A DNA stretch of 64,000 bases, from assembly GCA_965227805.1 (NCBI GenBank), contig CBDDGJ010000003.1, positions 1,364,001-1,428,000 of the forward strand. The letters are read 5' to 3'. Below are positions 1 to 9,466 of this stretch, piece by piece. Position 1 is the first letter of the stretch; the number at the start of each line of letters is the position of its first letter. Below the pieces are notes generated by a model. It saw only the letters and a list, made by a program, of their open reading frames with translations. It had not been told where the DNA came from and made no database searches. Position numbers and translations under genes: made by a program. The stretch comes from CBDDGJ01 sp965227805 (GTDB taxonomy: Bacteria > Pseudomonadota > Alphaproteobacteria > RS24).

Positions 1-145
1 GATTGCGAAAAAATAATAGACCATGATCACAAAATGCTTTTTGCATTACGGCAAAATCAGCATCACGCAATGGGGTGGATAAATCGATATTTTCAACCTC
101 AACACCAACGCCCCCCGACACAGCTTTCAAGCGAATATCACTCAT
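1..145 (-). CDS. TauD/TfdA-family dioxygenase, N-terminal part (cut by window edge)
   Basis: Only the first 48 codons are inside the window; the gene reads leftwards off the edge. The start is the ATG at 145-143, with a GGGAG Shine-Dalgarno about 10 bases ahead. The N-terminus (VSGGVGVEVENIDLSTPL, then GLLFFRN) matches the opening of TauD/TfdA-type Fe(II)/2-oxoglutarate dioxygenases, which have a GAEVxGVDLSxPL strand and a GVLFFRxQ strand in these places. Such enzymes hydroxylate sulfonates, aryloxyacids and other small acids in the cytoplasm. The metal-binding HxD...H residues lie outside the window, so substrate and activity cannot be judged. It is divergent from the PopZ-like gene. Confidence 0.78.
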   Translation of the reverse strand, partial: MSDIRLKAVSGGVGVEVENIDLSTPLRDADFAVMQKAFCDHGLLFFRN

Positions 146-253
146 AATTACACGTCTCCCTCTTAAACTAGGCTAAATTATTTCATAAGTATTCTAATAA
201 ATCAAGTGTCTTTAGTAGTATAAATTACGTAATAAACTAGTATAAAATATACA

Positions 254-288
254 AATCACCCTTTATAAAAAACGAATCACTCTTTATA
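254..288. promoter_or_regulatory. Paired direct repeat in a divergent intergenic region
   Basis: Two copies of AATCAC(C/T)CTTTATA lie 20 bases apart (from 255 and 275), two helical turns, between the divergent TauD-like and PopZ-like genes. The second copy carries a GAATC (GANTC) site. The spacing suits a dimeric regulator binding one DNA face. The rest of 146-345 is AT-rich with no gene. The binding protein is unknown. Confidence 0.3.
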
Positions 289-345
289 GAAGTAGTTTAA
301 GTCCGCTTATTTCAAGAATATATAACTAAAACGTCTAATATTATT

Positions 346-795
346 ATGGCTGAAGAAGAAAGCAAAATTGAAATTTTACGTTTATTGCGCGAAGCTGAAA
401 CAGCTTATGCGCGTTCCGTCCATATAGATGATCATGATGTTGGATCAGCTCATGTTTTGCAAGAGATTCAAAAAGAATTTTCCGATGTAACGCACAAAGT
501 AGAGCGTCAGCAGGCGCTTCATAGTGACGATGCGGCCGATGATTTAGAGGCGATAACGCAAAAATTAGAACGAGAATTATCACGAAAACAGCATGGGGAA
601 GACCTTGAACGGTCTTCCGAGACTGTCAGGGGACACAGTAGTTCCGTTGATGTTGACGAGATTCTTCGTGATGTATCCAGTTTGTTATTGCGTAAATGGA
701 TAGATGATAAAATGCCCGATATTGCGCGTGATATAATTTTAGACGCGCTTAATCGTCCGGCTGAAGCGGCAAAAAATACGGATGAAATGAGATAA
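346..795 (+). CDS. PopZ-like (DUF2497-type) polar organising protein, tentative
   Basis: This is an acidic, mostly helical protein of 149 residues without signal peptide or membrane segment. The middle (about 30-100) is low-complexity and charged. Residues 103-138 form an amphipathic helical block containing LLLRKWIDDKMPDIARDII, which resembles the conserved C-terminal helices of alphaproteobacterial PopZ/DUF2497 proteins (typically LRPMLREWLDxNLPxLVExLV). PopZ self-assembles at the cell pole and anchors ParB/parS. The assignment rests on that C-terminal pattern and on the acidic, disordered-looking middle; the N-terminal helix (ESKIEILRLLREAETAYARS) is not diagnostic. No clear Shine-Dalgarno precedes the ATG. 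It could be an unrelated small coiled-coil protein. Confidence 0.45.
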   Translation: MAEEESKIEILRLLREAETAYARSVHIDDHDVGSAHVLQEIQKEFSDVTHKVERQQALHSDDAADDLEAITQKLERELSRKQHGEDLERSSETVRGHSSSVDVDEILRDVSSLLLRKWIDDKMPDIARDIILDALNRPAEAAKNTDEMR

Positions 796-991
796 ATGAA
801 ATGATTTATAGCAATATGATAGATGTGAGACAGCACAAAATGTAAGCACTTTATTTTACTATAAATTGAGTTAAAATTCTGCTGCGGGATGGGATTAAGT
901 GGATATAAAACATAATTTGAATGGCCTATATGGCACTATAGTGGTGTTACACGAAAAAGTGCCAAATCGCCTTGCCTTGCAAGGCGTTTCT

Positions 992-3900
992 TTGAAAAAA
1001 TCTAAATATGTGCCTGCGGGTAAGCCCTTTGGTATGCTCAGCTCTTTTTTGGCACTTGTTGCCTGTGGTGGTGGCGGTGGTGGTGATATTAAAGACACTG
1101 AAGATACCAATGTTGTAAATCAGACTTTAGCTGCCATATTAGAGGATTCTGCTTCAGCGGGTGGGGCGCAAAATGCCGATGGGGACGCGGTGACAGCCGA
1201 TGAACTTACAGTGGTTGCCGAAGGGGTGAATATCTATCTGGAAGCGCGTTATCAAGCAGCCATACAGGCAGAAACAGGCTTTTCTAACTTACCGACCATA
1301 GATGAAGTGCAAACCCTTATCACACAGGAAAGTGCTGATTTATCGAGGCTTTATCAAAACCAATCCAGTTTTAATGATGATATATCCGATATGGATACAT
1401 CATTGGCTACAAATATGTCGTCCATGTTTTTAGGGGCAAGCACGTTTAACCAGAATATTGGTGGGTGGGATGTATCGGGTGTCACGGATATGTCATCCAT
1501 GTTTGCAGGTGCCGCGGCTTTTAACAGCGATATAGGCAGCTGGGATGTGTCTGGGGTTGTAAATATGAGTTCCATATTTGCAAATGCCACTGCCTTTAAC
1601 AGCGATATAAGCGGATGGACTGTATCTGGCGTGACTGATATGTCGTCCATGTTTTCAGGAGCAAGCACGTTTAATCAGAATATTGGCGGGTGGGATGTAT
1701 CTGGCGTTACGGATATGTCGTCCATGTTTGCAGGGGCAAGCACCTTTAACCAGACTATTGGCGGGTGGAATGTATCGGGCGTTACGGATATGTCGTCCAT
1801 GTTTGCAGATACAACTGCCTTTAACAGCGATATAAGCGGGTGGAATGTATCGGGTGTTACGGATATGTCGTCCATGTTTGCAGGGGCAAGCACGTTTAAC
1901 CAGACTATTGGCGGGTGGGATGTATCGGGCGTTACGGATATGTCGTCCCTGTTTGCAGGGGCGGCTGCCTTTAACAGCGATATAAGCGGTTGGGATGTAT
2001 CGGGCGTCACGGATATGTCATCCATGTTTACCGATGCCACTACCTTTAACGGCGATATAAGCAGCTGGGCTGTATCCGGGGTTACGAATATGAGCTCCAT
2101 ATTTGCAAATGCGGCTGCTTTTAACAGCAATATAAGCACTTGGGATGTGTCTGCTGTCACGGATATGAGCTCTATGTTTGATGGGGCTACGGCTTTTAAT
2201 CAAAACCTTGGCGGGTGGGATATTTCTGCGCTTACAGATGCAAGCAATATGTTTTCAGGTGTCACGCTAAGCATGGAAAATTATGATGCATTGCTTATCG
2301 GGTGGTCGACGATAGACACAAACTCTGGCGAAACGGGGATTCAATCTGGCGTTACCTTTGATGGTGGCAATGGCCAATATACCCTTGATGGTGTTTATGC
2401 ACGCCAAACCCTGATTGATACTTATGGCTGGATAATCACCGATGGTGGCGGGAATGACTCTGTTCAGGCTATAGAAGAAATATTGGAAGATTCTATATCA
2501 TTCGGTGGGGCGCAAAATGCCAATGGTGTTGCGGTGACGGCAGACCAGCTTGTGGCGGTTGCCACGGGCGTAAATATCTATCTGGAAGCGCGTTATCAAG
2601 CAGCCATACAGGCAGAAACGGGCTTTTCTAACTTACCGACCATAGACGAAGTGCAAACCCTTATCACGATACAGAGTGCTGATTTATCCGCGCTTTATCA
2701 AGACCAATCCAGTTTTAATGATGATATATCCGATATGGATACATCATTGGCCACAAATATGTCTGCCATGTTCCGTGGCGCGGATAGCTTTACCCAAGCG
2801 ATTGGCGGATGGGATGTATCGGGTGTGACGGATATGTCTGCCATGTTTGCAGGGGCTGCTACCTTTAACAGCGATATAAGCAGCTGGGATGTCTCTGCTG
2901 TCACGGATATGGGGTCTATGTTTCGTGATGCCATTGCCTATAACCAGAACATTGATAGCTGGAATGTTACGTCTGTCACGACGATGTCCGGCATGTTTGC
3001 CAATGCCAGCACCTTCAACCAGTCGCTTGCTAGCTGGGATGTGTCTGCTGTCAGGGATATGAGCTCTATGTTTGATGGGGCTACGGCTTTTGATCAAGAC
3101 CTTGGCGGGTGGGATATTTCTGCGCTTGAAGATGCGAGCAATATGCTTTCAGGTGTCACGCTAAGCATGGAGAATTATGATTCTCTGCTTATCGGCTGGG
3201 CGACGATAGACACAGAAGTTGACGAAACGGGGATTCAATCTGGCGTTAGCTTTGATGGCGGTAATAGCCAATATAGCCTTGATGGGGCTTATATGCGGCA
3301 AACCCTGATTGATACTTATGGCTGGATAATCACAGATGGTGGTGGAGATGCACAAGCTAGAGCGATAGAGGCAATATTAGAGGATTCTGCATCACAGGGG
3401 GGCGCCCAAAATGTCGATGGCACTTTGGTGACGGCAGACCAGCTTTTGCTTGTTGCCGATAGCGTGAATATCTATCTGGAAGCGCGGTATCAAGACGCAA
3501 TACAGGCAGAAACGGACTTTTCCAACTTGCCGACTTTAGCAGAAGTGCAAACCCTTATCGATAATGAAAGTGCTGATTTATCAGGGCTTTATGAAGGTCA
3601 AACGAGTTTCAATGATGATATATCGGATATGGATACCGCCCTGGCCACGAATATGTCGACCATGTTTTTAAGTGCGACAGCATTTAATCAGAACATTGGC
3701 GGGTGGGATGTGTCTAATGTGACGAATATGAGTGAAATGTTTTTAAGTGCGACGGCATTTAACCAAGACATTAGTAGCTGGAATGTATCTTCTGTAACCA
3801 GTATGAGTGAAATGTTTTTAAGTGCGACGGCATTTAACCAAGACATTAGTAGCTGGAATGTATCTTCCGTAACCAATATGAGTAGCATGTTTTTTGATGC

Positions 3901-6900
3901 CACGAATTTTGATCAAGATATTAGTGCTTGGGATATTTCTTCACTTATGGATGCAAGCGATATGTTTTTCAATGTCACACTGAGTGTAGAAAATTATGAT
4001 GCGATACTCGTAGGGTGGGCGGCGATAGAGGGTGATGAGCAAGGGATTCAGCATGGCGTTACCTTTGATGGCGGCAATAGCCAATATAGCCTTGCGGGAG
4101 TTGTTGCGCGTCAAACGCTAATTGATAAATATGGCTGGACCATTACGGATGGCGGTGGGGATGAAAATGTCACTATTATGACGGCTATATTAGAGGATTC
4201 TGCATCAGAGGGGGGCGCCCAAAATGACGATGAGGACGCGGTGACAGCCGATCAACTTACAGTGGTTGCCGAAGGGGTGAATATCTATCTGGAAGTGCGG
4301 TATCAAGCCGCAATCCAGGCGGAGACAGGTTTTTCTAACTTGCCGACCATAGATGAAGTGCAGGCCCTTATCACGACACAGAGTGCTGATTTATCCGGAC
4401 TTTATGAAAGCCAAACGAGTTTCAATGATGATATATCGGATATGGATACGTCATTGGCCACAAATATGTCCTCTATGTTTTCGGGAGCAAGTGATTTTAA
4501 CCAAAATACTGGCGGGTGGGATGTGTCTGGTGTAACGGACATGTCGTTCATGTTTGATGGGGCCACGGCCTTTAATCAGGATATTAGCGGGTGGGATGTG
4601 TCTTCTGTCACGACGATGGAATCTATGTTTAATGGCGCCATAGCTTTTGACCAGAATATTGGTGCATGGGATATTTCTTCGCTTACAGATGCGCGTGACA
4701 TGTTTCTCGGTGTTACATTAAGCACGGCGTATTATGATGCATTGCTCATTGGCTGGGCGACGATAGACACAGAAGTTGGCGAAACTATGATTCAAACAGG
4801 CGTTACCTTCCATGGCGGCAATAGCCAATATAGTAGTGTTTCCGAAGAGGCACGCCAAACTCTCATGGATACCTATAAGTGGATAATTAGTGATGGTGGG
4901 AAAGATACGGATGCAGAAATTTTAGCAGCCATTTTGGAAGATTCCGTATCACCAGGTGGGGCGAAAAATGCTGATGGTGTTGCGGTGACGGCAGACCAGC
5001 TTATGATCATCATTACGACCGGGGTGAATAAATATCTGGAAATGCGGTATCAATTAGCAATTCAAGCAGAAACAGGCTTTTCTAACTTGCCGACTTTACA
5101 AGAAGTGCAAACCCTCATCGATAATGAAAGTGCCGACTTATCCGGATTTTACCAAGATCAGTCCAGTTTCAATGATGATATATCGGATATGGATACGTCA
5201 TTGGCCACAAATATGTCTGCCATGTTTTCGGGAGCAAGCTCTTTTAACCAGAATATTAGCGGGTGGGATGTATCGGGTGTTACGAATATGAGCTCTATGT
5301 TTAACAGCGCGCTAGACTTTAACCAAGATCTTAGCTGGGATGTCTCTAATGTCACGGATATGTCCTCTATGTTTTCGGGCGCAAGTTCTTTTAACGGCGA
5401 CATTAGCGGGTGGGCTGTCTCTAATGTCACAGATATGTCCTCTATGTTTTCGGGGGCAGAAGCTTTTGCCCAGAATATTGGTGGGTGGGATGTCTTTAAT
5501 GTCACAGATATGTCGTCCATGTTTGAAGGCGCGGCAGCCTTTAATGGGGATATAAGCGTCTGGAATGTATCGAATGTGACCACGATGTCATCTATGTTTA
5601 GTGGCGCGACGGCGTTTAGCCAAACCATTGAAGATTGGACGGTTTCTTCTGTCACGGATATGTCGTCTATGTTTGCAGGTGCCACGGTATTTAACCAAAA
5701 TATTGGCATCTGGAATGTCTCCAAGGTCACGAATATGTCGTCTATGTTTGCGGGGGCAAGCTCTTTCAACAAAGATCTTGGCTGGGATGTCTCTGCTGTC
5801 ACGAATATGTCGTCTATGTTTGCGGGGGCAAGCTCTTTCAACAAAGATATTAGTTCATGGACTGTCTCTGCTGTCACGAATATGACCTCTATGTTTGCAG
5901 ATGCCACGGTGTTTAACCAAAATATTGGCGGGTGGGCTGTCTCTAATGTCACGCATATGACCTCTATGTTTTCGGGAGCAAGTTCTTTTAATCAGGATAT
6001 AAGCGGGTGGGATGTCTCTAATGTCACGCATATGACCTCTATGTTTTCGGGAACAAGTTCTTTTAATCAGGATATAAGCGGATGGGATATTTCTTCACTT
6101 GCTGATGCTACTGATATGTTTGCAGGTGTAACTTTGAGCACGGTAAATTATGATAACCTATTGATTGGATGGTCAACATTAGACACCGCTGCTGAAGAAA
6201 CAGCAATTCCAACCGGCGTTATATTTCATGGCGGCAATAGCCACTATAGCCTGGCGGGTGTAGATGCGCGTCAAGAGCTCATTGATACATATGGGTGGAC
6301 CATTACGGATGGGGGCGGTGACGAACAGGTTCTTGCCATGATGGCGATATTAGAAGATTCCGTATCTGTTGGTGGGGCGAAAAATGCTGATAATGTTGCG
6401 GTGACGGCTGACCAGCTTATGGTCGTTGCTACCGGGGTGAATAAATATCTGGAAACGCGGTATCAAGACGCAATTAAAGCAGAAACAGGCTTTTCTAATT
6501 TACCGACCATAGACCAAGTGCAAACCCTTATCGATAATCAGAGTGCCGACTTATCCGGATTTTATCAAGACCAGTCCAGTTTCAATGATGATATATCGGA
6601 TATGGATACGTCATTGGCCACAAATATGTCTGCTATGTTTTCGGGGGCAGGTTTTTTTAATCAAAATATTGGCATCTGGGATGTATCGGGTGTTACGAAT
6701 ATGAGCTCTATGTTTTCGGGAGCAAGTTCTTTTAACGGGGATATTAGCTGGGATGTCTCTAATGTCACGGATATGTCGTCCATGTTTTCGGGAGCAAGTT
6801 CTTTTAACGGCGACATTAGCGGGTGGGTTGTTTCTGCTGTCACAGATATGTCCTCTATGTTTTCGGGGGCAAGCTCTTTTAATAAAGATATCGCTAATTG

Positions 6901-8782
6901 GACTGTCTCTAATGTCACAGATATGTCGTCCATGTTTGAAGGCGCGGCAGCCTTTAATGGGGATATAAGCGGCTGGAATGTATCGGAGGTGACCACGATG
7001 TCATCTATGTTTAGTGGCGCGACGGCGTTTAGCCAAACCATTGAAGACTGGACGGTTTCTAATGTCACGGATATGTCGTCTATGTTTGCAGGTGCCACGG
7101 TGTTTAACCAAAATATTGGCATCTGGAATGTCTCCAAGGTCACGGATATGTCGTCTATGTTTGCGGGGGCAAGCTCTTTCAACAAAGATCTTGGCTGGGA
7201 TGTCTCTAGTGTCACGGATATGTCGTCTATGTTTGCGGGGGCAAGCTCTTTCAACAAAGATCTTGGCTGGGATGTCTCCAAGGTCACGAATATGTCGTCT
7301 ATGTTTGCAGATGCCACGGTGTTTAACCAAAATATTGGCGGGTGGGCTGTCTCTAATGTCACGCATATGACCTCTATGTTTTCGGGAGCAAGTTCTTTTA
7401 ATCAGGATATAAGCGGATGGGATATTTCTTCACTTGCTGATGCTACTGATATGTTTGCAGGTGTAACTTTGAGCACGGCAAATTATGATAGCCTATTGAT
7501 TGGATGGTCAACATTAGACATCGCTGCTGACGAAACAGAAATTCAAACGGGCGTTAGCTTTCATGGCGGCAATAGCCACTATAGCCTTGCGGGTGTAGAT
7601 GCGCGTCAAAAGCTCATTGATACATATGGGTGGACCATTACGGATGGGGGCGGTGACGAACAGGTTCTTGCCATGATAGCGATATTAGAAGATTCCGCAT
7701 CTGTCGGTGGGGCGAAAAATGATGATGGGGTTGCGGTGACGGCTGACCAGCTTATGGTCGTTGCTACCGGGGTGAATAAATATCTGGAAACGCGGTATCA
7801 AGACGCAATTAAAGCAGAAACAGGCTTTTCTAACTTGCCGACAATAGGCCAAGTGCAAACCCTTATCGATAATCAGAGTGCTGATTTATCCAGTCTTTAT
7901 GAAGGCAACTTTGAGTTCGATGATGATATATCGGATATGGATACGTCATTGGCCACAAATATGTCTGCTATGTTTTCGGGGGCAGGTTCTTTTAATCAAA
8001 ATATTGGCGGGTGGGATGTATCGGGTGTTACGAATATGAGCTCTATGTTTTCAGTAGCAAGTTCTTTTAACGGGGATATTAGCGGGTGGAATGTCGAGTC
8101 TGTCACAGATATGAGCAATATGTTTCACAGCACGGTAGATTTTAACCAAAATATTGGCGGTTGGAATGTCGGATCTGTCACAGATATGAGCAATATGTTT
8201 AACAGCGCGTTAGACTTTAACCAAGCTCTTAGCTGGGATGTCTCTGCTGTCACGGATATGTCGTATATGTTTCAGAGCGCGACAGCTTTTAACGGCGACA
8301 TTAGCGGGTGGAATGTCTCTTCTGTAGAGTATATGTATTTTATGTTCCATAGTGCGGCTAACTTTAACCAGGATATTGGCGGGTGGAATGTCTCTAAGGT
8401 CACGAATATGTCGTCTATGTTTCGTGCGACTGATTCTTTTAACCAAGATATTAGCGGGTGGGATGTCTCTAAGGTCACGAATATGTCATCTATGTTTCGC
8501 GATGCAGCAAGTTTTGATCAAAATCTTAGTGAGTGGGATATTTCGTCACTAAAAAATGCATCCTCTATGTTTTCTGGCGTTACACTAAGCACAGCGAATT
8601 ATGATGCTCTGCTTATCGGGTGGTCAACTTTAGACACTGCTGCTGGCGAAACAGCAATTCAATCTGGCGTTATCTTTGATGGCGGGAATAGTAAATATAG
8701 CGCTGCCGGGGAAGCGGCGCGGAATATTCTTAGTGATACATATGGCTGGCTAATCACAGATGGCGGGTTAGAGGTCGTATAA
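992..8782 (+). CDS. Giant BspA-type (DUF285) repeat surface lipoprotein
   Basis: The frame is open from a GTG at 899, but the TTG at 992 is preferred: an AAGG lies 7 bases ahead, and translation from it gives a lipoprotein signal at once (MKKSKYVPAGKPF, a hydrophobic stretch, lipobox LVAC, then a Gly run). The protein would be about 2,596 residues, lipidated and displayed on the envelope. It has seven large modules. Each begins with an N-cap (AILEDSxSxGGAxN, VTADQL, YLExRYQ, SNLPTIDEVQTLI), continues with 25-residue repeats of the type FNQDISGWDVSxVTDMSSMF, and ends with a cap (ENYDALLIGW, then DTYGWxITDGG). The W-containing repeats number 11, 5, 4, 3, 12, 11 and 8, 54 in all. This is the BspA-like / DUF285 repeat of bacterial surface proteins, where it is linked to adhesion. 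The ligand is unknown, and no C-terminal anchor is seen beyond the lipid. Confidence 0.85.
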   Translation: MKKSKYVPAGKPFGMLSSFLALVACGGGGGGDIKDTEDTNVVNQTLAAILEDSASAGGAQNADGDAVTADELTVVAEGVNIYLEARYQAAIQAETGFSNLPTIDEVQTLITQESADLSRLYQNQSSFNDDISDMDTSLATNMSSMFLGASTFNQNIGGWDVSGVTDMSSMFAGAAAFNSDIGSWDVSGVVNMSSIFANATAFNSDISGWTVSGVTDMSSMFSGASTFNQNIGGWDVSGVTDMSSMFAGASTFNQTIGGWNVSGVTDMSSMFADTTAFNSDISGWNVSGVTDMSSMFAGASTFNQTIGGWDVSGVTDMSSLFAGAAAFNSDISGWDVSGVTDMSSMFTDATTFNGDISSWAVSGVTNMSSIFANAAAFNSNISTWDVSAVTDMSSMFDGATAFNQNLGGWDISALTDASNMFSGVTLSMENYDALLIGWSTIDTNSGETGIQSGVTFDGGNGQYTLDGVYARQTLIDTYGWIITDGGGNDSVQAIEEILEDSISFGGAQNANGVAVTADQLVAVATGVNIYLEARYQAAIQAETGFSNLPTIDEVQTLITIQSADLSALYQDQSSFNDDISDMDTSLATNMSAMFRGADSFTQAIGGWDVSGVTDMSAMFAGAATFNSDISSWDVSAVTDMGSMFRDAIAYNQNIDSWNVTSVTTMSGMFANASTFNQSLASWDVSAVRDMSSMFDGATAFDQDLGGWDISALEDASNMLSGVTLSMENYDSLLIGWATIDTEVDETGIQSGVSFDGGNSQYSLDGAYMRQTLIDTYGWIITDGGGDAQARAIEAILEDSASQGGAQNVDGTLVTADQLLLVADSVNIYLEARYQDAIQAETDFSNLPTLAEVQTLIDNESADLSGLYEGQTSFNDDISDMDTALATNMSTMFLSATAFNQNIGGWDVSNVTNMSEMFLSATAFNQDISSWNVSSVTSMSEMFLSATAFNQDISSWNVSSVTNMSSMFFDATNFDQDISAWDISSLMDASDMFFNVTLSVENYDAILVGWAAIEGDEQGIQHGVTFDGGNSQYSLAGVVARQTLIDKYGWTITDGGGDENVTIMTAILEDSASEGGAQNDDEDAVTADQLTVVAEGVNIYLEVRYQAAIQAETGFSNLPTIDEVQALITTQSADLSGLYESQTSFNDDISDMDTSLATNMSSMFSGASDFNQNTGGWDVSGVTDMSFMFDGATAFNQDISGWDVSSVTTMESMFNGAIAFDQNIGAWDISSLTDARDMFLGVTLSTAYYDALLIGWATIDTEVGETMIQTGVTFHGGNSQYSSVSEEARQTLMDTYKWIISDGGKDTDAEILAAILEDSVSPGGAKNADGVAVTADQLMIIITTGVNKYLEMRYQLAIQAETGFSNLPTLQEVQTLIDNESADLSGFYQDQSSFNDDISDMDTSLATNMSAMFSGASSFNQNISGWDVSGVTNMSSMFNSALDFNQDLSWDVSNVTDMSSMFSGASSFNGDISGWAVSNVTDMSSMFSGAEAFAQNIGGWDVFNVTDMSSMFEGAAAFNGDISVWNVSNVTTMSSMFSGATAFSQTIEDWTVSSVTDMSSMFAGATVFNQNIGIWNVSKVTNMSSMFAGASSFNKDLGWDVSAVTNMSSMFAGASSFNKDISSWTVSAVTNMTSMFADATVFNQNIGGWAVSNVTHMTSMFSGASSFNQDISGWDVSNVTHMTSMFSGTSSFNQDISGWDISSLADATDMFAGVTLSTVNYDNLLIGWSTLDTAAEETAIPTGVIFHGGNSHYSLAGVDARQELIDTYGWTITDGGGDEQVLAMMAILEDSVSVGGAKNADNVAVTADQLMVVATGVNKYLETRYQDAIKAETGFSNLPTIDQVQTLIDNQSADLSGFYQDQSSFNDDISDMDTSLATNMSAMFSGAGFFNQNIGIWDVSGVTNMSSMFSGASSFNGDISWDVSNVTDMSSMFSGASSFNGDISGWVVSAVTDMSSMFSGASSFNKDIANWTVSNVTDMSSMFEGAAAFNGDISGWNVSEVTTMSSMFSGATAFSQTIEDWTVSNVTDMSSMFAGATVFNQNIGIWNVSKVTDMSSMFAGASSFNKDLGWDVSSVTDMSSMFAGASSFNKDLGWDVSKVTNMSSMFADATVFNQNIGGWAVSNVTHMTSMFSGASSFNQDISGWDISSLADATDMFAGVTLSTANYDSLLIGWSTLDIAADETEIQTGVSFHGGNSHYSLAGVDARQKLIDTYGWTITDGGGDEQVLAMIAILEDSASVGGAKNDDGVAVTADQLMVVATGVNKYLETRYQDAIKAETGFSNLPTIGQVQTLIDNQSADLSSLYEGNFEFDDDISDMDTSLATNMSAMFSGAGSFNQNIGGWDVSGVTNMSSMFSVASSFNGDISGWNVESVTDMSNMFHSTVDFNQNIGGWNVGSVTDMSNMFNSALDFNQALSWDVSAVTDMSYMFQSATAFNGDISGWNVSSVEYMYFMFHSAANFNQDIGGWNVSKVTNMSSMFRATDSFNQDISGWDVSKVTNMSSMFRDAASFDQNLSEWDISSLKNASSMFSGVTLSTANYDALLIGWSTLDTAAGETAIQSGVIFDGGNSKYSAAGEAARNILSDTYGWLITDGGLEVV
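1360..8570 (+). repeat. 75-bp coding tandem repeats in seven blocks
   Basis: Within the lipoprotein gene, 75-bp units (25 codons) recur 54 times, grouped in seven blocks separated by conserved cap sequences; modules begin near 1135, 2475, 3370, 4185, 4930, 6345 and 7680. Identity between neighbours is high, with runs such as GATATGTCGTCCATGTTT recurring. The reading frame is kept throughout, even where units are one codon short. The arrangement allows unequal recombination and repeat-number change without frameshift. Confidence 0.9.
5521..7213 (+). repeat. Near-identical duplicated segment of repeat modules 5 and 6
   Basis: The stretch 5521-5800 recurs almost base for base at 6934-7213, an offset of 1,413 bp. 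Shared features include the odd units containing TAFSQTIEDW and TVFNQNIGIW and the short SSFNKDLGW unit. The similarity extends over most of modules 5 and 6, pointing to a recent duplication of a whole module, about 1.4 kb, inside the gene. Confidence 0.8.
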
Positions 8783-8917
8783 TCGGGCTTTATGGAATAT
8801 GCGCTAGGGTTTGGCATTGTCAGATGCAGTGCCCTTATTGCTTAATTAAGAACGATTTATGATTTTGCCAAGCGCATATACAGCACTATCTAGGGCTGAT
8901 ATGGATTTCTTATCGCG

Positions 8918-8934
8918 TGCATACTCATGATGCA
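8918..8934. promoter_or_regulatory. Possible NtrC-type dyad upstream of glnB
   Basis: TGCAT-N7-ATGCA is a perfect 17-bp dyad with the same length and geometry as the NtrC enhancer consensus (TGCAC..GTGCA type). It lies about 130 bases upstream of the sigma-54 promoter, where NtrC enhancers usually sit. The remainder of 8783-9103 holds no gene. Confidence 0.4.
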
Positions 8935-9050
8935 CATTCTCATTCCATATCTGCTTGCTTTTTAGGCACCCCCGCCTTTCAATTAAGCAGTTTCATATAT
9001 GTGAGGGGGCGTATAACATATAAAGCCTTATAATATATAGATGTTTTTAA

Positions 9051-9067
9051 CTGGCACAATTTCTGCT
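9051..9067 (+). promoter_or_regulatory. Sigma-54 promoter of glnB-glnA
   Basis: CTGGCACAATTTCTGCT fits the -24/-12 consensus YTGGCACGRNNNTTGCW at all but two positions, with GG and GC separated by exactly 10 bases. Transcription would begin near 9078, giving a leader of about 25 bases before glnB. Nitrogen-regulated sigma-54 promoters are known ahead of glnBA in many Proteobacteria. Confidence 0.85.
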
Positions 9068-9103
9068 TATATTCAAGTGAGAAACTAACTATATGGAGGT
9101 CAT

Positions 9104-9442
9104 ATGAAAAAAATTGAAGCAATTATTAAACCATTCAAATTAGATGAGGTAAAAGATGCGTTACAAGAAGCAGGCTTGCAGGGCATTACTGTTTTAGAGG
9201 CTAAGGGATTCGGGCGACAAAAAGGCCATACGGAGCTTTATCGTGGTGCCGAATATGTGGTTGACTTTTTACCCAAAGTTAAGATTGAATTGGTTGTGGC
9301 CGATGAGATGCTCGATAAAGCCGTAGAGGCGATCAAAAGCGCGGCACAAACAGGGCGTATTGGTGATGGTAAAATTTTTATATCCACCATTGAACAGGCA
9401 ATCCGTATTCGCACTGGCGAAACTGGTGATGAAGCTGTATAG
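9104..9442 (+). CDS. glnB: Nitrogen regulatory protein PII
   Basis: This is a 112-residue PII signal protein, the usual family length. It senses glutamine, 2-oxoglutarate and ATP/ADP and controls glutamine synthetase adenylylation and NtrB in the cytoplasm. The T-loop GRQKGHTELYRGAEYVVDF is intact, with Tyr51 as the uridylylation site, and the C-terminal signature TGRIGDGKIF is present. A strong GGAGGT lies 6-7 bases ahead of the ATG. glnA follows 24 bases downstream, so the pair is one operon under the sigma-54 promoter at 9051. The sequence reads as GlnB rather than GlnK, supported by the partner being glnA and not amtB. Confidence 0.95.
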   Translation: MKKIEAIIKPFKLDEVKDALQEAGLQGITVLEAKGFGRQKGHTELYRGAEYVVDFLPKVKIELVVADEMLDKAVEAIKSAAQTGRIGDGKIFISTIEQAIRIRTGETGDEAV

Positions 9443-9466
9443 CTAAACTTGAAAAAGGAGAAAATA

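Noticed and set aside
5158..7362. Long open frames on the minus strand (up to 264 codons) inside the repeat lipoprotein gene
   Set aside because: They repeat with the 75-bp period and arise because the sense repeat lacks codons that give antisense stops. No ribosome site or family pattern.
1360..8570. Regular repeats as a CRISPR array
   Set aside because: Units are 75 bp, contiguous, without spacers, and in one long reading frame.
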